A stretch of DNA of 64,000 bases, from positions 62,001 through 126,000 of the forward strand of contig WOGZ01000050.1 in NCBI GenBank assembly GCA_009733775.1. The letters run 5' to 3'. The first letter of the stretch is position 1, and the number at the start of each line of letters is the position of its first letter. The notes under the pieces were generated by a model. The model did no database searches. It was not told the origin of the DNA and was given only the letters and a program-made list of their open reading frames with translations. Made by a program: the position numbers and the translations under genes. Source of the stretch: Alectoria sarmentosa (taxonomy: Eukaryota; Ascomycota; Lecanoromycetes; Lecanorales; Parmeliaceae). Positions 1-10,141 of this stretch are shown here, piece after piece.

Positions 1-606
1 CATGACGAAGCCGAACTGTTCTTTGCAAAAGACGCGCAAGAACGCATATTCAAATTTGAACAAGCTGTTTGCAAGCGTGCTCAAGCCTTCTTGTCTGTCA
101 TAGAGAACAATGTTAGCCGTGGTGTCGAGGTCCAGCTTTCAGCGTTCTGGGACATTGCCCCTTCGCTCCTCGAACTCCTGCACAAAGTGCCGTCGCAACT
201 GGACGACTTCGAAGTCCAGATTCCACCCAACGAATACGCCGAGAATCCTTCATACTACCACCACCCGCTGAAATATCTCTATTCGCTCCTCGGCCACGCC
301 GAAAAGTCGACATATCAATTCATCGAATCTCAGATCAATCTCCTTTGTCTCCTCCATGAAATACGCTCTCACGCTTTAGCGGCCAGATGTAAGGTCGAGG
401 CGCAGGGCGGAGATGCTAGCTGGGCTACAGAAGAGGAACAGAGGAGGGAGGAGACGAGGTTGACAGAGGATTTGAAGGAAAAGGTTGGGGTGGTAGAGGG
501 CCAGTGGGAAGAGGCGTTGGGGAGTGAGATGATGGAAGTCAGAGAGAGGGTTCGAGAAGCATTGTTGGAGGAAGGGGGTTGGGATGATGAGGTTGACGAG
601 GTTTAA
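1..606 (+). CDS. C-terminal part of an unrecognised protein (5' truncated)
   Basis: The reading frame is open from the first base of the window and ends with TAA at 604-606, so this is the last exon (201 residues) of a gene that begins upstream. I do not recognise the family. The visible part has a helical, moderately hydrophobic stretch (residues ~1-130), then a strongly charged Glu/Arg-rich tail predicted to be helical or coiled coil, and an acidic end (WDDEVDEV). No signal peptide, catalytic motif or membrane segment can be seen in this piece. The codon use and the lack of stops over 600 bases support a real gene. The function is not assigned. Confidence 0.7.
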   Translation, partial: HDEAELFFAKDAQERIFKFEQAVCKRAQAFLSVIENNVSRGVEVQLSAFWDIAPSLLELLHKVPSQLDDFEVQIPPNEYAENPSYYHHPLKYLYSLLGHAEKSTYQFIESQINLLCLLHEIRSHALAARCKVEAQGGDASWATEEEQRREETRLTEDLKEKVGVVEGQWEEALGSEMMEVRERVREALLEEGGWDDEVDEV

Positions 607-858
607 AGAGGTGTATATGATACCGTTGTTCTACTCTATAGATGTATATATGTGGATTAGCGTCCGTTTCAGCCCTACGGTTTTTTATGTATGCCGTTCT
701 CAAGCAGAACCTTTCTTTCTTTCTTTAGGCATCGCGCAGATGTCTCCGTCACCCTTTTTTTCTTTGATGATTATGCCAGAACTGAATACTCGTTGACGAT
801 CGTACCTTCTTCACTTCGATAGGCGTTCAGCAGCAACAACGCAACTGCTGATCGTAGG
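607..858. other. Intergenic: 3' flank of the first gene
   Basis: No gene is supported here. The T-rich and C/T-rich run at about 707-760 (a repeated ctttctttctttctt-like tract) resembles the pyrimidine tracts common in fungal 3' or 5' flanks. Confidence 0.4.
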
Positions 859-1266
859 ATGAAACAGCACCTGCGGCTCAATTCACTGCAAACTTTCCTA
901 TCAAAAATGGCAGCAACGATGGGTCTTCGGCAGGATATTAGGAATACTTTCCCGCAACCCCTCTGGACTTCATTTTACCGTGGTGGTTGCTATGATGTCA
1001 GAGCCACTACAAACGAGGGCCTCGATGATTACCATTGGAACTGTTCTCTGAATGTTGCTCAAAGGCCGTATACCAAGGTGAGTCTAAAGAACTGAGAACA
1101 ATAATTACTTCATGAACTTACGATGATGACAGGGAAAGGTTTTGATGCTGTTGATACGACCAAAGGTACGAATATGCTCGATTATTCCTTCAATTGCTTT
1201 CAATTGAGCTGTTCATATGAATAATATCTGAACGCAACGTCCAAGGATCTCTACATCTTATCATAA
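859..1266 (+). CDS. Candidate small three-exon gene, unknown function
   Basis: This is a tentative model. The ATG at 859 opens a 73-codon exon ending ACC AAG at 1077, followed by a consensus donor gtgagt (1078). Splicing to 1133 gives an 11-codon exon (GKVLMLLIRPK) ending at 1165. A second intron (gtacga donor at 1166, acceptor at 1245) leads to a last exon with TAA at 1264-1266. The product would be 90 residues with no recognised domain. Donors, acceptors and phases (all phase 0) agree, but nothing else supports it: the protein is short, and I cannot tell whether it is separate from the hypothetical gene that follows. Confidence 0.3.
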
Positions 1267-1439
1267 TTTATTGAAACTAGTCTCCACGGCTTGTGCTGTT
1301 GATTCGAGTTGATGCATCGTGAGCTTAATTTGAGCTCCAAAACTACTGCTGACTCTGTACATGTTTTCTTATCTCTTAATGCTTCTGGGTGCACGGTGTG
1401 CTCAACGATTGCTGACCGTATTTGTTAGTGCCTGTCAAG

Positions 1440-2491
1440 ATGGGCTTCATACCACGACAAGACCGAAGGGCTTACGTTTACGAACGTGAGAGGAAAAGGC
1501 AAGCTTGGGGCAATGGTACAGGATCCAGCTACGTACAGCCGCAATGGCAACCATTTGGACCACAGCCAACCAGTCACCTCTGGCCGCCCCTGCAAACTGC
1601 TCTTCCATCGGTGCAATCCCAACAATCCTACAGGAACCTTGGGCAAGCCTTTAGTGAATTCCACCGATTACATCAATACAACACCGAACAACTCCGGCAG
1701 CATCAGAACTCTAGTATGCAGGTGTTACAGAGCATACTTGTTGTGCCACCAACGGTGACTTCAGGCTGCATAAATCGGTCAATCACATGCCCGGCGATCC
1801 TCCAGAGTTCAGCGTTCAGCATAGACAAGCCTGCTCATCAGGTGAATTTTTCAAGCCAGATGCCGTTCGTTTCCGGGATGTAGGTCATGAATCAACGTCA
1901 ACGTCTCCAAGCACAGAAGACGATATTGGAAATCCGACCGCGCGTCCATCATCGTCGCTGTCATTGAAGCGAGCCTGTGAGGATCCTCGTGGCAGGCCAG
2001 CAAAGTACCAATGCCCAAGGGTACATGATCCATCGGATAGCCAACAAAGTGTCGACATGACTGCGGGACTTGAAGAAGAGAAAGATACCTCAGCACCATC
2101 AAAGCTTGTATCACCCACGATCCTGCAACCTGACCTGGAGATTGACACCAACCATGGCAAGAACCCAGCACAGCCAAGCTCCGCTTTTGACGGTTCCTCC
2201 GGCACGAACCCCCAAGCTCATGTCAATGAAGCATCAAGCGCAAATTTCTTTCATGGAGATACCGGATCGAGAGCCAAATTACGTCGAGAGCACCGGGCAA
2301 CGATGAAATCATTCAAAGATTACGGTTTCGAGAGTGTCAGTTTGGGCAAGGGTGCTAGATACACGTGTGTTGTGACCGAAGTTGCCTGGAATGCTTTAAA
2401 GAATGAGAATGGTACACAGCTAAATCTACCGCTCGGTCATGGACTTGCCGAGCAAATTTATTTTCGTGACGCCAGGAGAAAATCGGGATGA
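1440..2491 (+). CDS. Hypothetical low-complexity protein, splicing unresolved
   Basis: Two overlapping open frames, 1440-1883 (from ATG GGC TTC) and 1787-2491, look like two exons of one gene. The first encodes a Gln/Pro/Ser-rich stretch. The second encodes a Ser/Pro-rich, probably disordered region, then a more ordered C-terminal third containing RREHRATMKSFKDYGF and a hydrophobic VVTEVAWNAL segment. A phase-changing intron is needed between about 1720 and 1820, but no donor/acceptor pair stands out. A good branch site and acceptor (gctgac..ttgttag) lies just upstream at about 1412-1429, so a 5' exon may be missing. I do not recognise a family. Confidence 0.4.
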
Positions 2492-3159
2492 TTAAATAAT
2501 TACGAGTAATATCACCGATGTGGTGTGGGTGTATCACAAAGACAACAATCATTGGGTCATGGTACTCAATCGCAGATCACTCAAACCCTCCATCATCCGG
2601 CGTCGCGTTATGATCAGGGCTCCCGGTGATGATCTTAAGGCTGTTGAGTTGAATCTCTGTCGAAACAAGATTTCTCACTCATAACTGAGTTCCAACTCTC
2701 GATGTACTCACCTCTCATATTCACACATTTCTCATTCATATCTTGAACATTCATTTATTTATTTTATCTCTCCCGCCTTCACATCATTCGCATTCATGTT
2801 TGCGAACTTCGTTGACCCGAACATTCATTCGTACATATTCACAAAATGCACGGTTCACTTCTTTTTGAACAATTCACCCGTCGGCATCCTGACCTATATA
2901 AACCCCCTCCCTCCCAACACCTCCATCCTTCCTACATATCTTTCAACATCGAATCTCCCTACTACACCATCACCTCTTTCTTACCTTCACCTATCACGTT
3001 TATATATAAATATTATATAATTTATATAAGCACATCTTTGCCCCCCTTGACGATCTGTTCATCACTTTGGAACCTCCTCCAGAAATCAAACCACAGAGCG
3101 AGAAAGCCGACGGCGAGAAAGATCCTAGGGACACTGCACGGGGATGGTCAGCTCGTGTC
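2492..3159. promoter_or_regulatory. Probable promoter region of the helicase gene
   Basis: No convincing coding sequence lies here. A TATA-like box (cctatataaacccc, about 2891-2904) is followed by C-rich and C/T-rich tracts (2900-3000) and a second very A/T-rich stretch with tatatataaat at about 3000-3012. This arrangement is common upstream of fungal transcription starts. It is inferred from sequence only. Confidence 0.4.
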
Positions 3160-5636
3160 ATGGAAGACAACGCCCTCTTCCAGGATGCGCCTCTGACAAT
3201 CATGCTTCGTCGCCCAAGAGAAGGCTCTGCACTTGCCGATATGAAGATGCCCGCCGCCACAAGCTTGGACGAAAACATGCCAACCATAAACGTGTATGTC
3301 AAGACCTTCCCCTCGGCCGTCACTGTGAAAGCGCGTCTCAAGGCTCTCGACAAGCACCGATTCCACCACAACAAAACTGCTCCTTTTGACGAGAAACGTC
3401 GTCTCTTGGTCGGACAGGACCTCTCGGTGACCAGCCATGTCGACTTACTGGAAGGTATACCCGAGGATCAAGTTGAAGAGATGATTGCCAAGTTGAACTC
3501 GAGTCAGAGGGAGTGCATTACGACGCACTGTCGCAACGTTCGTAACGGAGTCAACTTGATTCACGGTCCTTTTGGTAGCGGGAAAACGGTACTTGTGGCA
3601 TTGTTGTGCAAGCTTCAGTCAGTCAGAGTTCCGGGTCCAAGACCTTCGTCGCCTGCAGCTCCAACAGCGCTTGCGATGCCGTTGTGCCCAAGCTCAAGAA
3701 CTCAAACCTCATGGTCGTGAGGGCTCACGCGTTGTCACTCGAATGGGAGACTCTTCTCAAAGATTACCATGCAAAACAGCGCTCTGGTAAGCTTCACAAG
3801 GCTCATCCGCTACCGGATGACTACGTGCCCCCTGTCCGTCCCCAAAAAGTTCAACCCGCTCTCGAGATTGAAGGTGCAGAGATGATGCAGGGTGGAGTCG
3901 ATGGCCACGAAGAAGATGCGAATCAGCCCGACGACAATGCCACGCAACCTGGCTATGAGCTTGATGGCGAAGCCGAAAATTTCGACGAAGAACCGCAGGG
4001 AGGAGAGGCAGAAGCCGAAAAGTTTGACGAAGAATCGCAGGGGGGAGAGGCAGACGAGTTTGACGAGTTAATGCTGAAGGTTTCTCTGGACCTCCTGAAG
4101 CTCTCTGAACAGCGGTACAATGAGAGGATGGCCATTTTCAACCCGGAAGACCCACGCATGGTTTGCCTTGAGGTCGCCATTCACACTTGGGTACTGAAAT
4201 TCTCGGGCATCGTTGACAGCGAGTGGAGCACCAAGCCTACTCCAGAAGAAGTTGCTGCAGGCAAGTTGGATCCCTGGCTTGAATTCCGAGCGCTGTACTA
4301 TAAAGCAGACCGCCAAAATCTCAACGATCTGGAATGGACCAAGTTCAAGAAGTTGTTGACGGAACTCTCGCAAGCTGTACTCAGAGCCGGTGACGTTATT
4401 ATCGCCACGGCAGTGCAAGGAGAAACCGACCTGTTGAAGAATATCAACTTCGAGCAAGTCATTATGGATGAAATTTACGTGGCCACCCACGCAGAACTCC
4501 TGTGCTGCTGGAGGGAGACGGAGGTGTTGACAATCATCGGTGATGGCAAGCAGCTCCCAGCCACGGTTCTGACCACAGCAGCCCAGAATCCTTTCGTCCA
4601 TGTACAGAGCTTCGGACCATTCCAGCGATTCTCTGAGCTTGGTATGCCAGTGTTTCTGTTGAGAGAGGTCATGAGAATGTCGGCGGGGCTCGAAGATGTG
4701 GCAAATACCATCTTCTATGATTCCAAGCTCATTTCCGGTCCCGGTACTTCTCTCAACGACCCCAAGCGCGCAATGCCAAGACGCCTTCGACCGTTTATTC
4801 GGAACACCTTCCCAAAGCTTACTCCAGAACCCGAAGGCCTCACATATCCAATCTTCTTCGATGTGAGAGGTACATGCGTCAAGGAAAAGAGTGGATCATC
4901 ACGCGTCAACCTTCACAACGTATCCTTCGTTATCGGTTTGATCCAGAAGCTCTTGCCCAACAAGAAGAAGCTACGCGTACCCTCGTCTAAAATTGGCATC
5001 GCATGCCCCTACGCTGCACAGAGAAGAGAAACGCGCAAGGGATTGTCCAGGGCGGGGATCCACGACATCCGAGTTGGAACGTCTGAATTCTGGCAGGGCA
5101 AAGAGGCTGCTGTGATGATTGTGGATTTCGTTCGTGCGGGAAACGACAATGGCTCCCTCGGCTTTCTGGTTAAGAAGGAGCGCTTGAGTGTCCTTCTCTC
5201 GCGACAGGAGCAACAACTTTTCGTGGTCGGTGATATCACCTGCTGTGATGCTGACTTTGCTGCTGCCCTCAACCCATCTCTCGAAGCCTCCGATCCTACC
5301 AGTGCCATCGCGGACCCTCTCGCCGACGAAATTCCGCCTGCCGATACACCCGCCACACTCGATCGTCGAAATGCCTGGGTGATGAAGGTCCTGAAATGGT
5401 TGCAAGAACACGGCCGCGTTTCGAGTGTTGATATGGAGGAAATCACCGAAGAATACGTCACATTTCCCAAGGAAGAGGAGCAGGAAGAGGTGGACTTGGG
5501 TGGATGGGGCGATGCTGATGAGGAAGAGAAGGCGGAAAAGGAAGAAGATGATGAGAAGAAGCAGGAGGAGCAGGAGAAGCAGGCAGAGTGGGTGATACAA
5601 GAACCAACGGCAGAGATACCTTCAGAATGGTCATAG
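3160..5636 (+). CDS. Superfamily 1 (AAA_11/AAA_12, UPF1/NAM7-type) helicase with an apparent frameshift
   Basis: Two overlapping frames together make one SF1 helicase. The first frame (best ATG at 3160; the frame itself is open from 3067) reaches Walker A, GPFGSGKT, and the line NLIHGPFGSGKT is typical of DNA2/NAM7-like helicases. The second frame takes up motif Ia (VACSSNSACDA), motif II as VIMDEI, motif III GDGKQLPAT, motif V (VGTSEFWQGKE) and a diverged motif VI (ERLSVLLSRQEQQL). The frames switch at about 3616-3626, inside the short tandem repeat CAGTCAGTCAG. No GT..AG pair of workable length fits there, so this is a frameshift and not an intron. An acidic insert with a repeated FDEE(P/S)QGGEAE unit lies at 3975-4060, and the C terminus is a Glu/Lys-rich tail. 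If intact elsewhere, it would be an ATP-dependent RNA or DNA helicase. Here it may be a pseudogene or carry an assembly error. Confidence 0.75.
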
Positions 5637-7833
5637 TCTTTCATGCCTCGGCATCTCCACCAGAGGTACATGCCTGTGGAGACTTGCATGCTTCTTGCTT
5701 CCCGGCCTTTAGAACATTGATTCTATGGCTCAGAAGAAGCTGAGTGATTGCTTCTCAATAGACTAGTACTCAATGATACATCCTGCTCTGATCGTTTCCC
5801 AAATGTCTTTTCCCCAGTTCTACTTATAGTTGACATGATCAAAACACAAACGCGTAGATTTGCACAAGCCACGATACCAAGATTTACGCACTTGTCCGGA
5901 TTGGGCACCGATTAACTTTGAGCAGCGAGACTGAATCAATCAAGCCTAAAGAGCAGTGAGATTACGTATCAATCTGAGATGCTGATGGAATTTGCTTTAA
6001 CAACGGGGAAGGTTGCTGAAGCAGAGGCGGTTGTTGTGGTAGCGACTGGGGCGGTAGGGACTCTAGCATGATTGAATGCTTTGTTTGTTATAGTACTGAC
6101 AGAACTGGCTATGGCAGCTAGGAGACTATATGTTGCTCCGGCAAGGATAGAATTGGGTGCAACGGCAGGACTGATTATTCTGGTACGGCTGTATGTTGTA
6201 TGGTATGGTAGGCTGATCTGATATGAATGACTACTTCGATGGCTGTGAGACCAACAGAACTGGCATCGCAGGCTGTACACTGAGTAACATTGCGCTGATG
6301 GTATTAGCTGGTGTGGTAGGAATGGGTACTCTGGTATGGCTGACCGCTCGAAGTTTTGACCGAACCTGCTGTGGCTGCTTCCGTAGGTTTAGAGTATATT
6401 CGATACCGAATACCATTTCTTCGGATGAGTGATAGAAGGAGGACCGCTGATAGAGTAGGCTCGTGAAAGTTTTCGCGATCTGCTGAGTAGGGGCCACTGT
6501 CTCAAGCAAACGGGTTGCGAAAGCACCGGTTCAGTCCGCTGTTTCATCCACAAGAAGCAATCGAAGCAATTGAAGGTTTCGTTTCAATACTTTCGTGCGA
6601 CAACATAATAGCGCGAAAGCGCTCTAACCACGGAGGGGTCGAAGCGCTCCCGCCGCCACGAAAGCAGTCATTGCGAGAAATTCGAGGACCGGTCGATCGA
6701 TAGGTTATTGGTATGAGTGACTTGCTAACAGAGGCGGCAGGCTCGTGACAAGGTGCAGAATTTGGTGAAAGACTTCAGTGATTGTAAGGATGGCAGGAGG
6801 GGGTGAAAGGATTTCGTACCAGAGATCTTCGGCGGTATAACCTCCGATGGGATACTGAAGCTGCTTCGACCAGGTACCTAGGCTTCATAGGTAGAATGGG
6901 ACTTTCAGAATTGGGACTGACGGTGCTCAGAACACTATTGGGAAACTGCGGGAGGAGAGATGAAAAAAGAGCGGCCTGCTTCGACGAGGTACTTTGGAAA
7001 AGAATGACCGATTGAAGGCACGAAAGAAACATGTAGAACAGGCCTAGTAGGCTCGGTAGGGATAAAAGAGCAACCACTCTTTCGGGTCCACAGGAACATC
7101 GTACCGTATTCGGGATAAACACATAGGTAGACCCTACCATGAAGCCATTCCCAACCAGCGGTTCCATAACCCATTCAGGCGCTATCCCAGGGAGTTGTCC
7201 GTTTCCTCGTAGCTAGACAGCGGCCCACCACCAAAAGGCACAGCTGTCGATCTCTCCTGCCTATCGTCGCCATGTACAAATGCCCCATCCTCTCCAGTCT
7301 CCCTATCACTGTCATGTTCTCCAACAAATTTTCTCTTTCCGCCAGCCACCACGGAGCAACAATAGCTCGCATCAAAGTAAAGGCGGCGAGAGTCCAACAT
7401 GATCATATCCCACAAGCCTTGTCTACGCATGTGTCGGAAGCAAAACCTCAATTTCCAGGTCTATGCGCCCGGCCTACGGCACTGACGCTGACAGTCGCAG
7501 CGTCCAACGTTCTGAGGCCCCGCACACTGTCAGCGCTGTTGGTAAGCATAATTGTGGTACAAGGAACGAGTAGACGCCTGCTCATAAATAGGAAATCGTG
7601 CTCGATATTCCAGTCCTCGATCAAGCAACTCAATTCCTTCTCATGCCACAACGGACGAGTCCCCCTCTAATTGTCATCAGGACTACAGCCCTCTTGAGTG
7701 TTGAAGTATTTGAGTCTGATGCTAGTCCCCATAGAGTATAGCTTCCAACTCAGCCCTACAGAGCTACATGTTGGCGTCAAGGCTACCATCTTTCAACCTC
7801 CAGCGATAGCCTCTAGCTGCATCACTTGCCAGT
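5637..7833. other. 2.2 kb without a supported gene; internal duplication at 6110-6345
   Basis: None of the short frames is convincing. Two adjacent stretches, about 6110-6195 and 6250-6345, resemble each other: each begins acagaactggc, and later each has ctggta(c/t)ggctg. On the minus strand the area reads as Ala/Ser/Thr/Pro-rich peptide with stops between the frames (5969-6280, 6231-6509), as a decayed cell-wall or secreted protein might. Between 6500 and 7830 I see only short frames with no recognisable product. Confidence 0.4.
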
Positions 7834-9731
7834 ATGAGCGCGAATCTCTCCTTGCAGCAGACACAATGCCCGGCAGATATTCTCCTACTGATATTCGAAC
7901 AGGTTTATCGTACTCCGCCGGCTTCTTTGCGCCAACTACGTCTCGTTTCGAGACAATTCAATTCCTTAGTCAATCCTATCGTCTACCGCCATTTGAAGCT
8001 CAACGATGCCCTTGTCAAGTGCTTCGAGGTAGACGGTAATCCTAACGATCCCCGTGAGATTCTGAATGCAAGAAGGGGGATTAGAATTGCAATCTGCAAT
8101 TTCACTCGGCAGATCACCATCAACGAAGCATTGCATTGGGCGTCAGTAGTCAACCTGTTATCGTCCCTCCAAAATTTCCGTCATTTGGAGTGGTCCTTTT
8201 GGGGAAGGGAAGGTTCGCTTGCTCGTAACAGGCTAAGTCGAATACCTCAAGATGTCCTCGATGGCCTTGCCGAACGTTGGCCAAGTGCACAAATCTCTCT
8301 CGGCAAGCTCTCCTCGAGACTTGACTCCCACGATGACTTCAGCTCTTTGCCTCCTACTAGGATAGTCTCCTTACAAATGCAAGGTGTCCTTCAACGTCGT
8401 TCCAACCAAGTCGGGCGCACGCCCTGGCTCAAGAACGCCCTCTTGAAATGTGACCAATTAAAAGTACTGCACATACTGGATGTACACTCTGGATCTCGAT
8501 TCACGGATGAAGAAATTGAACAAAACGAGACACTTCCTGCCGTGGAAGAGCTCTTCTTGCAAGGATATTTCTGGCTACATTCTCCAAGCGTTGCAACCAA
8601 TTTCTGGAACTGGTCCAGATTGACGTCCCTCAGGCTGGAGAAAGTTTTCATAGTGAATTTTCTAGAGACTGTCTTGCCAGAGAACTTGTTACAGCTGAGC
8701 TCATTTGTCACCGATGGTCATTGCCAGAGTGCTGTAGACCACACGAAAGTCAGTGTTCTCTATTTGACATGTTCTCAAGTACCTCATTTTAAGGACCGCA
8801 GGACATCTCTTGAGAATCGCAACCTCATTTTACTCCCGGAGTATGTTTTGGAACTTGAGGACTGACGACTGTAGGCAACGGCTCTCATAACTACGTTAGT
8901 AAGAACCATCCATCGCTTGGAAACCTTGTCACTCAATTGCTGCGTCGAAAGATTCTCCATTGATGCGATCCGTAAGCATGGTCCAGGCGTGAGGGTACTT
9001 CAGCTCAGGGAATACGACGGTATTATCCTCCGGCCACTACGCCAAAGTCGAGTCCCAACGTTGTCTCTCCATGCTCTTCTCGAAATCCAGTCCAGCTGTC
9101 CCAATATTATGGAGCTGGCGCTGGACCTAGATCAAGGAATAATGGTAAGGAGGTTTCATTTGACGAGCTCCATCCGAGGTCAGGTTCGGTACGCAAAGAC
9201 TAACCAAGATCTCTGTAGTCATCCAGCTTCGTAGGTCTACTCACCGAATGCCGAAATCTTCGTCGGCTCACAATGTTCGCTCAACAACCCTTCCTCAGCG
9301 GCCTTGACCTCAATAATGAACAGGAAATCTGCCAGAACATCGGCAAAGGCCATCCACATATTTGCTTGAGCAGGAGCTGCCAGACGTATGATAGCGTCGA
9401 GGTTGGAGCCGCGTCAAACTTCGTGGATCGGACCTACGAGGCTACGCGCACATTCTTTCAGGATCTGCTTTTGCGCAAGCAGGGTGCGGCCTTCGAGAAG
9501 TTGAACCTGCACGTTGCGGGAAACCGTGATCGAAACCCGCCAGAAGTTCTCTCAGTCGAAGGCCAACGCCAGCAGATCGGTGGAACCGCGCACGAGCGGA
9601 CATTTGTATATGAGCCAAGGTATGTGAATGGGCGTCCGGCAATGTCTTTCGAGAAGCGATCAGTCGAGGAAACAACGGCAAAGGGCATCGCGAGGTTTCA
9701 CGCGTCCCCTGACGTATTGAGGGGATATTAA
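7834..9731 (+). CDS. F-box protein
   Basis: Three exons: 7834-8748, 8875-9144 and 9219-9731, about 565 residues. An F-box-like motif lies at residues ~10-55 (CPADILLLIFEQV, then LRQLRLVSRQFNSLV and PIVYRHL), the usual N-terminal position. The remainder is a long, Leu-rich region without sharp repeats, as in many fungal F-box proteins. The known role of the motif is to bind Skp1 and bring substrates to an SCF ubiquitin ligase; the substrate is unknown. Intron 2 (9145-9218) is secure: gtaagg donor, ctaac branch site, tag acceptor, phase 0. The intron 1 acceptor at 8874 is secure, but its donor is less certain: 8749 (gtcagt) and 8779 both keep frame, while the canonical gtatgt at 8841 does not. 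Confidence 0.75.
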
Positions 9732-9943
9732 GGATGATAATGACAAACCACAATAGCAACGGGGTGAAGCGCAGAGGTGTTGCACAAAAAACGCCCAGGG
9801 TTCCGCAAGCAATTATGGATAGATTCGCTTGAACTTCTGACATAGCGTAACGAAAAATAAAGAAAACGTAGCGCGTGTCATACATAGAGCTACACTCAAT
9901 ATTGTCAACACAGGAACACTTTTAGAGAAAGTGGCAACCATCC

Positions 9944-10075
9944 AGCTCCCATCTTTTCGTATTGGCATACTCTTTGGGGCGGTCAACCAGAATGAATCGA
10001 TTGTTCATATCGACTCAGGGTAATTTGGGACTTTCGCCGGCGTACTCTTCCCCTCTATGTACTTCAGATCGCTCG
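9944..10075 (+). repeat. Dispersed repeat family A, copy 1
   Basis: This 132-bp stretch begins agctcccatcttttcg and ends cttcagatcgctcg. A second copy in the same orientation lies at 26324-26454. The two align end to end with one single-base gap and are about four-fifths identical by eye. Most differences are transitions (for example ggtcaaccag against gttaaccaaa). No open frame or terminal repeat is visible. It sits between the F-box gene and the 3' end of the DUF4139 gene, and could be a fragment of a transposable element or an LTR. Confidence 0.65.
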
Positions 10076-10141
10076 CTCGCAACAAGTTTTTTTGTGCTTT
10101 CTTTCCTGCTCGACCTCGCCCTGGGCATTCAAGGCCCACGG

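Noticed and set aside
3600..3640. Programmed ribosomal frameshift or a very short intron in the helicase
   Set aside because: No known slippery heptamer is present and any GT..AG pair here would be under 35 bp or would remove Walker A. Loss of a tandem unit is simpler.
4971..5689. Two minus-strand frames of 209 and 226 codons, very Ser/Leu-rich
   Set aside because: They are antisense to the helicase C-terminal half, whose Glu/Lys-rich tail produces the Ser/Leu/Phe composition.
7272..7670. Plus-strand frame of 132 codons
   Set aside because: No start context, no domain and no splice signals; it is overlapped by equally long minus-strand frames, so coding is not supported.
8841..8874. Canonical-looking 34-bp intron (gtatgt..ctgac..tag) in the F-box gene
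   Set aside because: It is too short and breaks the frame. The acceptor is used, but with an upstream donor (8749 or 8779).
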